16,231 nucleotides of DNA from an uncultured Lachnobacterium sp. (GTDB lineage: Bacteria > Bacillota > Clostridia > Lachnospirales > Lachnospiraceae): NCBI GenBank assembly GCA_945971355.1, contig CAMFPD010000026.1, forward strand, positions 1 through 16,231, read 5' to 3'. The translations under genes were made by a program, and so were the position numbers. The notes under the pieces were generated by a model, which worked only from the letters and a program-made list of their open reading frames with translations, was not told the origin of the DNA and ran no database searches. Shown here piece after piece: positions 12,213-16,231 of the stretch. Position 1 is the first letter of the stretch. Every line of letters begins with the position of its first letter.

Positions 12213-13155
12213 TAAGATTAAACTTGGACTTTTAATTACTTTTGTGCTTTTATGTTTACAGATTATCAATCTGATTTTTTTTGTACCGATAATGCTATAT
12301 GACAGCACATGGAATGGCAAGTTAAAGAGAAACATAGTAGCATTGCTTATTCTTATGTTAGTAGATTCTGATGTCCCTAATTTCTTAATTGCGGGGTTAA
12401 TTGTGAGTTGTGTTTTGGCTATCGCATTGTCTTATGAGGCAAGCAGAGCAGAGGAAGCTACAGCCAAAGCACTGGAGGCTGTGGATACTGCCAAAATCAT
12501 GGAGAATGAATTAAAGAGTAAAAACAGAGAATTGTTGGATAATCAATATGCATCTATACATGTTGCCACACTTCAGGAGAGAAATCGAATTGCCAGAGAG
12601 ATTCATGACAACGTTGGTCATATGCTTTCCAGGACAATATTGCAGATGGGAGCCCTTATGACTATATATAAGGAGGAACCACTCCATGGTCAGCTTGAGA
12701 GTGTAAGTGATACGCTGAATGAGGCAATGAACAATATCAGAGAGAGTATACATGATCTTCATGATGAGTCGATTGATTTGAAGCTTGCAATATATGAGGC
12801 TGTTTCTGATATGAAAAATTATGCTGTAAAAGTAGATTATGATATGTCAAACAATGTGCCTAGAAATGTAAAGTATTGTCTTATTTCTATAGTGAAAGAG
12901 GCAATGTCTAATATTGTGAAGCATTCTGATGCTGATAAGGTGGATGTGTTGCTTAGAGAACATCCTGGTTTTTATCAGATGGTTATTGAGGATAATGGTT
13001 CGGTAAAGAATAAGAAAAATACTGATAAAAATAGTGAAGCGGGAATTGGACTCAAAAATATGACAGACAGGGTGGAAGCTTTGTCTGGAACCATTACAAT
13101 ATCAAGGGAAAAGGGATTTAGGATATTGATTTCTATCCCAAAATCTTCTAAATAA
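12121..13155 (+). CDS. DesK/NarL-type sensor histidine kinase, probably frameshifted at the N-terminus
   Basis: Membrane sensor kinase paired with the NarL-type regulator downstream. After several hydrophobic segments (DAVISFLIAIIFTEV, LGLLITFVLLC, the LIFFVPIMLYD region, LLILMLV, LIAGLIVSCVLAIAL) come a coiled coil and a HisKA_3 domain with H-box REIHDNVGH (His near residue 162). The ATPase domain shows N-box KEAMSNIVKH, G1 EDNG and G2 AGIGLKNM, so the kinase core is complete. The open frame only begins at TTG 12115/ATG 12121, in mid-protein, while the expected first helix is in another frame from 12072. One extra T in a T5 run explains this. Depending on whether it is real, the kinase lacks its first helix, is made by frameshifting or restart, or the base is an assembly error. 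Confidence 0.85.
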   Translation: MVLSFCQSRDAVISFLIAIIFTEVSVCVENDKIKLGLLITFVLLCLQIINLIFFVPIMLYDSTWNGKLKRNIVALLILMLVDSDVPNFLIAGLIVSCVLAIALSYEASRAEEATAKALEAVDTAKIMENELKSKNRELLDNQYASIHVATLQERNRIAREIHDNVGHMLSRTILQMGALMTIYKEEPLHGQLESVSDTLNEAMNNIRESIHDLHDESIDLKLAIYEAVSDMKNYAVKVDYDMSNNVPRNVKYCLISIVKEAMSNIVKHSDADKVDVLLREHPGFYQMVIEDNGSVKNKKNTDKNSEAGIGLKNMTDRVEALSGTITISREKGFRILISIPKSSK

Positions 13156-13171
13156 AATTGAGGAGCAAAAT

Positions 13172-13795
13172 ATGAGAGTAATTATAGTTGATGATGATCA
13201 AATTGTAGCAATGTCTCTTAAGACGATTCTGGAGGCCGATTCCGAGATAGAGGTATGTGGATGTGGAAATGATGGGGAGGATGCTGTTTCCTTATATAAA
13301 GAAATAATACCGGATGTACTTCTTATGGATATTCAGATGAAGAAAATGTCAGGGCTTGATGCAGCAAAAGAAATAATTTCAGAATATCCTGATGCAAGGA
13401 TTCTTCTTCTTACGACTTTTTCTGATGATGAGTATATTGTTAATGCTCTTGAAATCGGTGTCAAGGGATATATATTGAAACAGGATTTCGATGGAATTGT
13501 GCCTGCAATCAAGGCTGTTTACAGAGGCCAGAGTGTTTTTGGAGGAGAGATAGTAAGTAAGATCCCGGTTCTCAAACAGTCAAAGTCTGAGTTTGATGCA
13601 GCTTCCTATGATTTATGTGAAAAGGAGCTTGATATAATTGCGCAGGTAGGTTTAGGGAAAAGCAATAAGGAGATTGCAGACAGCCTGTTTCTGTCAGAGG
13701 GGACAGTTAGAAATTATATAAGTGTGATCCTTGAAAAATTATCCTTGAGAGACAGGACTCAGCTTGCAGTGTTTTATTTGACAAAAATGTGTTAG
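13172..13795 (+). CDS. NarL/LuxR-family response regulator
   Basis: A 207-residue response regulator. The receiver (about 1-118) has the acidic pocket D7/D8/D9, phospho-Asp53 (LLMDIQM), T81 and K103. A LuxR-type helix-turn-helix follows (about 145-205, with LCEKELDIIAQVGLGKSNKE, then SEGTVRNYISVILEKL). It begins 16 bp after the kinase stop with a GAGGAG ribosome binding site, so the two are one operon. The divergent ABC exporter and the dyad beside its promoter make that operon the most likely target, giving a sense-and-export cassette like those answering cell-envelope stress or antimicrobial peptides. The signal is not known. Confidence 0.93.
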   Translation: MRVIIVDDDQIVAMSLKTILEADSEIEVCGCGNDGEDAVSLYKEIIPDVLLMDIQMKKMSGLDAAKEIISEYPDARILLLTTFSDDEYIVNALEIGVKGYILKQDFDGIVPAIKAVYRGQSVFGGEIVSKIPVLKQSKSEFDAASYDLCEKELDIIAQVGLGKSNKEIADSLFLSEGTVRNYISVILEKLSLRDRTQLAVFYLTKMC

Positions 13796-13942
13796 TGAAG
13801 TATATATATTGTTGGTGCTGTCAAAGTAAAAATTTGAGTTTGATGGCAGGCAAATGGATTATGTACAACGAAATATGACAGTTTGTGAGTGCTTAGTAAA
13901 ACACTTGTGTCATGTATTAATATGAAAATCAAGGAGAATAAA

Positions 13943-14389
13943 ATGAGAATAGCAATTGGAAATGACCATGCAGCAGTGGAACTAAAAAAGGTAATAAAAG
14001 AATATGTGGAGTCAATGGGACATGAGGTTGTAAACTTCGGAACAGACACTACAGAGAGTTGCAATTATCCTGAGTACGGAGAGAAGGTTGGACGTGCAGT
14101 TGCTTCAGGTGAATTTGACTGTGGAATTCTTATCTGTGGTACAGGTGTAGGTATTTCGATTGCCGCAAATAAAGTAAACGGTGTAAGGGCAGCAGTTTGC
14201 TCAGACACAGCAACAGCGAGACTTGTAAAACAGCATAACAATGCTAATATCATTGCTTTTGGAGAGAGAATTGTTGGAGTTGAGCTTGCAAAGGATATTG
14301 TGAAGGCATATCTTGAAGCTGAGTTTGAGGGTGGAAGACATGCAACAAGAATCGCAATGTTGGAGGAGATTGAGGCACGTAACAAGTAA
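13943..14389 (+). CDS. rpiB: Ribose-5-phosphate isomerase B
   Basis: A 148-residue RpiB/LacAB-family sugar isomerase, interconverting ribose 5-phosphate and ribulose 5-phosphate in the non-oxidative pentose phosphate pathway. Signature parts are present: GNDHA with D8/H9, the catalytic Cys65 in CGTGVGISIAANK, the phosphate-binding loop VRAAVCSDTATARL, and H98 in QHNNANI. The ATG at 13943 has AAGGAG (13931-13936) in front and matches the family's conserved start MRIAIGNDHA; an upstream in-frame TTG at 13889 adds a non-conserved extension and is rejected. I see no clear promoter in the 147 bp upstream; TTGAGT-N17-GATTAT (13834-13862) is a weak candidate. EF-P follows on its own promoter. Confidence 0.96.
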   Translation: MRIAIGNDHAAVELKKVIKEYVESMGHEVVNFGTDTTESCNYPEYGEKVGRAVASGEFDCGILICGTGVGISIAANKVNGVRAAVCSDTATARLVKQHNNANIIAFGERIVGVELAKDIVKAYLEAEFEGGRHATRIAMLEEIEARNK

Positions 14390-14397
14390 ATAAGTAC

Positions 14398-14426
14398 TTG
14401 AAAAGTATGCCATTTTATAGTAGAAT
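14398..14426 (+). promoter_or_regulatory. Promoter of efp
   Basis: TTGAAA (14398-14403), a 17-bp spacer, and TAGAAT (14421-14426), both 5 of 6 to consensus, starting 9 bp after the rpiB stop. Confidence 0.75.
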
Positions 14427-14461
14427 TCACAAGTAAGAGACAAATCAAGGAGGAAGATCGA

Positions 14462-15019
14462 ATGATTTCAGCAGGAGATTTTAGAAACGGTGTTACAATC
14501 GAGTTCGAAGGTAACATTTACCAGATTATTGAATTCCAGCATGTTAAGCCAGGTAAGGGCGCAGCTTTCGTAAGAACAAAATTAAAGAATATCATCAGTG
14601 GAGGTGTTGTTGAGAAGACATTCCGTCCAACAGAGAAATGTCCAACAGCTCACATTGACAGAAAAGATATGCAGTATCTTTACGCAGATGATGATTTCTA
14701 CAACTTCATGGATGGAGAGACATATGAGCAGATTGCACTTCCAAAGGAAGAAGTAGGAGATGCTCTTAAGTTCGTTAAAGAGAACGAGACATGTAAAGTA
14801 TGTTCACACAAAGGAAAAGTATTCGCAGTTGAGCCACCACTTTTCGTTGAGCTTCAGATCACAGAGACTGAGCCAGGATTCAAGGGTGACACAGCTACAG
14901 GTGCTACAAAGCCTGCAACAGTTGAGACAGGTGCAACAGTTTATGTTCCACTTTTCGTTGAGACAGATGACGTTATCAAGATTGATACACGTACAGGAGA
15001 GTACTTATCAAGAGTTTAA
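14462..15019 (+). CDS. efp: Elongation factor P
   Basis: A 185-residue EF-P with the three usual beta-barrel domains: the KOW-like N-terminal domain (about 1-65), the OB domain (about 66-128) and the C-terminal domain (about 129-185, ending DTRTGEYLSRV). It relieves ribosome stalling at polyproline. The domain I loop is HVKPGKGAAF with K32 at the tip, the residue modified in many bacteria. The modification type cannot be read here: no epmA/epmB or earP is in the window, and Firmicutes may use a different modification. A ribosome binding site AAGGAGGA precedes the ATG and a strong terminator follows. It is monocistronic. Confidence 0.98.
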   Translation: MISAGDFRNGVTIEFEGNIYQIIEFQHVKPGKGAAFVRTKLKNIISGGVVEKTFRPTEKCPTAHIDRKDMQYLYADDDFYNFMDGETYEQIALPKEEVGDALKFVKENETCKVCSHKGKVFAVEPPLFVELQITETEPGFKGDTATGATKPATVETGATVYVPLFVETDDVIKIDTRTGEYLSRV

Positions 15020-15054
15020 TCTTTTGGGTATTCAAAGCTAATTAAGAATGGTTA

Positions 15055-15090
15055 AAAAGCCTTAAAACGTTGAGTTTTAAGGCTTTTATT
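15055..15090 (+). terminator. Terminator of efp
   Basis: A 14-bp perfect stem AAAAGCCTTAAAAC/GTTTTAAGGCTTTT (15055-15068, 15074-15087) with a 5-nt loop, ending in a T-run. The A/T flanks make it usable in both directions. The IS200-type element sits just beyond it. Confidence 0.85.
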
Positions 15091-15111
15091 GTATGGCAGT
15101 CTTTAATAAAA

Positions 15112-15130
15112 CCCCCTGCTATGCAGGGGG
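15112..15130 (+). repeat. Left-end hairpin of the IS200-type element
   Basis: An 8-bp stem CCCCCTGC/GCAGGGGG with a TAT loop. Subterminal imperfect or perfect hairpins near each end are recognised by IS200/IS605 TnpA as single-stranded DNA. Confidence 0.7.
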
Positions 15131-15146
15131 ACAACAATAGCTTTAG

Positions 15147-15176
15147 CTTACAGTAAAAAACCTCCAATGCTATAAT
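15147..15176 (+). promoter_or_regulatory. Promoter of tnpA
   Basis: An extended -10 TGcTATAAT (perfect TATAAT at 15171-15176) with CTTACA (15147-15152) at 18 bp. ACCTCC (15160-15165) overlaps the spacer and is complementary to the tnpA ribosome binding site GGAGGT (15207-15212). It would be included only in transcripts reading in from outside. Confidence 0.5.
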
Positions 15177-15219
15177 TACTAAGGTTCGCCAACCAAGTAA
15201 AGCAAAGGAGGTAGTCCAA

Positions 15220-15690
15220 ATGGACATGAATAGTTTATCACACACCAAATGGGAATGTAAGTATCATATAGTATTTGCCCCGAAGTTTAGAAGGAAAGTA
15301 GCGTATGGAGAATTGAAACAAGACATAGCTAATATATTGAGTACACTATGTAAAAGAAAAGGGGTCGAAATAATTGAGGCAGAAATCTGTCCGGATCATG
15401 TTCATATGTTAGTGAGAATTCCACCGAGTATGAGTGTGTCAAGTTTTGTAGGATTTCTAAAGGGAAAAAGTACATTAATGATATTTGAAAGACATGCGAA
15501 TTTAAAATATAAGTATGGGAATCGTCATTTCTGGTGTAGAGGATATTATGTAGATACTGTAGGAAAAAATGCAAAGAAAATACAGGAGTATATCCAAAAT
15601 CAATTAAAAGAAGATTTGGAATACGATCAAATGACACTAAAAGAGTATGTTGACCCGTTTACGGGTGAGCCAGTAAAACAAAACAAATAA
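15220..15690 (+). CDS. tnpA: IS200/IS605-family HUH transposase TnpA
   Basis: A 156-residue Y1 transposase, the normal size. The HUH metal-binding motif is HVH (60-62, within CPDHVHMLV) and the catalytic tyrosine is Y124 in IQEYIQNQ, with Q128 nearby. It cuts and rejoins single-stranded DNA at the hairpin ends during replication. The segment LSHTKWECKYHIVFAPKFRR is the family's typical N-terminus. AGGAGG stands 8 nt before ATG 15220. All catalytic residues are intact, so the element could still move. The ribosome binding site can pair with ACCTCC upstream in readthrough transcripts, which would limit translation when the element lies behind an active gene. Confidence 0.95.
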   Translation: MDMNSLSHTKWECKYHIVFAPKFRRKVAYGELKQDIANILSTLCKRKGVEIIEAEICPDHVHMLVRIPPSMSVSSFVGFLKGKSTLMIFERHANLKYKYGNRHFWCRGYYVDTVGKNAKKIQEYIQNQLKEDLEYDQMTLKEYVDPFTGEPVKQNK

Positions 15691-15693
15691 AAA

Positions 15694-15827
15694 GAGCCCA
15701 AGGGGCTCAGTAGAGAAATGATGTTGCGGCTGGCGAACCATTCGATGGGTCTTTAGACTCAGTGCCGGTAACGAGCCCTTATAGGGCTAGAACAAACCAC
15801 CGGCTAAGCCGGTGGTTCTGATTTTTT
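15694..15827 (+). ncRNA. Structured 3' tail of the IS200 element (candidate RNA)
   Basis: From the tnpA stop to the right end, about 130 nt of GC-richer sequence folds well: GAGCCC-aag-GGGCTC (15694-15708), AGCCCT-tat-AGGGCT (15774-15788) and the right-end hairpin (15795-15817), which is followed by a T6 run and so also acts as a terminator. GCCGGT (15763-15768) can alternatively pair with ACCGGC (15799-15804), enclosing the middle hairpin. GGGCTC at 15703 can pair with GAGCCC at 15773. This layout recalls the omega/reRNA at the right end of tnpB elements, but no tnpB is here. Function is not established. Confidence 0.4.
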
Positions 15828-15861
15828 GTGTAATATTACTTAAAGTCTATAAAAAATATAT

Positions 15862-15894
15862 CACTGGTAACACACTGGTAACATACTGGTAACA
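15862..15894 (+). repeat. Three tandem 11-bp repeats
   Basis: Three back-to-back copies of (C/T)ACTGGTAACA, differing only at the first base of the third copy. The 11-bp period is close to one helical turn, so a protein could bind the same face three times. They lie just right of the IS element; the intervening bases 15836-15861 are plain AT-rich sequence. Confidence 0.7.
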
Positions 15895-15944
15895 AATCAA
15901 TATGTCAATTTATTGATCTCCGTATACATATCTGCTACAGAAAG

Positions 15945-16157
15945 GTGACAGAAGTAACTGCAGATAGTGATTTTGTAACAAGAGCTGCCTGTGTATTTTT
16001 TTATGCTGACTATGAGAACACAGTAATAAAGAATGAAAAGCTGGATACAAAAAAGGAAGATGCTGCGAATGAATCCGCCCCAGATGACCTGGTTACATCT
16101 TCCACCTTCAAAGTAACATCATTATTTTACATTGTCAATAAATGCTATATAAATTGA
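15945..16157 (+). CDS. Uncertain small ORF, possibly a gene remnant
   Basis: A 70-codon frame from GTG 15945, open upstream to a stop at 15879. It reads VTEVTADSDFVTRAACVFFY, then a charged KNEKLDTKKEDAANES stretch. There is no convincing ribosome binding site before the GTG and I recognise no family. It may be a fragment of a gene interrupted near the IS element or plain non-coding sequence. From 16158 to the window end I see nothing. Confidence 0.2.
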   Translation: MTEVTADSDFVTRAACVFFYADYENTVIKNEKLDTKKEDAANESAPDDLVTSSTFKVTSLFYIVNKCYIN

Positions 16158-16231
16158 ATAACTAAGCTGCTATATGAGTTACTGTTCACACGTCAGCTTG
16201 TAACAAAGAAACCGATGGTATAGACTTATTT

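Larger units (their letters stand above)
15105..15835 (+). mobile_element. IS200/IS605-family element (tnpA only)
   Basis: A single-gene insertion with a hairpin at each end and no inverted terminal repeats, as in IS200-type elements moved as single strands by an HUH transposase. The left hairpin is CCCCCTGC-tat-GCAGGGGG (15112-15130). The right one is AACCACCGGC-taa-GCCGGTGGTT (15795-15817). The exact ends cannot be fixed without an empty site; coordinates are approximate. It lies directly behind the efp terminator, where insertion harms nothing. No tnpB is present. It is unusual for the roughly 100 bp of structured, GC-richer sequence between the tnpA stop and the right hairpin. Confidence 0.8.

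Noticed and set aside
13889..13942. Longer rpiB starting at TTG 13889
   Set aside because: The added residues are outside the conserved RpiB start, and AAGGAG is placed for ATG 13943.
14065..14517. 150-codon minus-strand frame across rpiB and the efp start
   Set aside because: Antisense to rpiB and the start of efp, both clear gene families. It has no family match or ribosome binding site.
15721..15770. tRNA-like segment containing TTCGATGGG
   Set aside because: No acceptor stem or anticodon arm can be formed around it; it is part of the IS element tail.
15862..15894. Tandem 11-bp repeats as CRISPR
   Set aside because: Units are adjacent with no spacers and far too short.

Overview
The window is AT-rich with short intergenic gaps, strong AGGAGG-type ribosome binding sites and consensus -35/-10 promoters. 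It looks like chromosome from a low-GC Firmicute. The pairing of a YlmC/YmxH-type PRC-barrel gene with nrdR, the ECF S-component, the YchF and EF-P sequences and the NarL-type two-component/ABC cassette all fit Lachnospiraceae (Butyrivibrio/Roseburia/Lachnospira-like). That placement is inference; no rRNA is present to confirm it.

Region 1 (1-2954) is regulatory: an autoregulated-looking MarR repressor with two palindromic sites at its promoter, then a membrane-bound hybrid histidine kinase with its own promoter. Region 2 (2955-5050) is an accessory pocket. It holds two gene remnants (a GyrI-like N-terminus and an internally deleted ABC ATPase), an AAA_14/DUF4143-type ATPase whose promoter is bracketed by two 34-bp direct repeats, and a compact locus with every part expected of a type I toxin-antitoxin module: a 27-residue holin-like membrane peptide on the minus strand and a convergent ~100-nt antisense RNA. 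Region 3 (5051-8608) is housekeeping: ychF, a vitamin-type ECF S-component behind a ~140-nt leader, a YlmC/YmxH gene whose ribosome binding site lies inside a terminator stem, nrdR with an NrdR box, and a small unknown protein.

Region 4 (8609-13795) is a divergent cassette: an ABC-2 exporter operon (ATPase plus two permeases) on the minus strand facing a DesK/NarL-type two-component pair on the plus strand. An ATGACA-TT-TGTCAT palindrome next to the exporter -35 is the likely response-regulator site. The kinase N-terminus appears to be broken by one extra T in a T5 run. Region 5 (13796-15090) carries rpiB and efp. Region 6 (15091-16231) is an IS200/IS605-type insertion (tnpA only) with a hairpin at each end and a structured, GC-richer 3' tail, followed by three 11-bp tandem repeats and an unrecognised ORF.

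The strongest candidate for a previously undescribed system is the type I toxin-antitoxin locus at about 4710-5042. Next are the promoter-bracketing repeats of the AAA ATPase and the structured 3' tail of the IS200 element.
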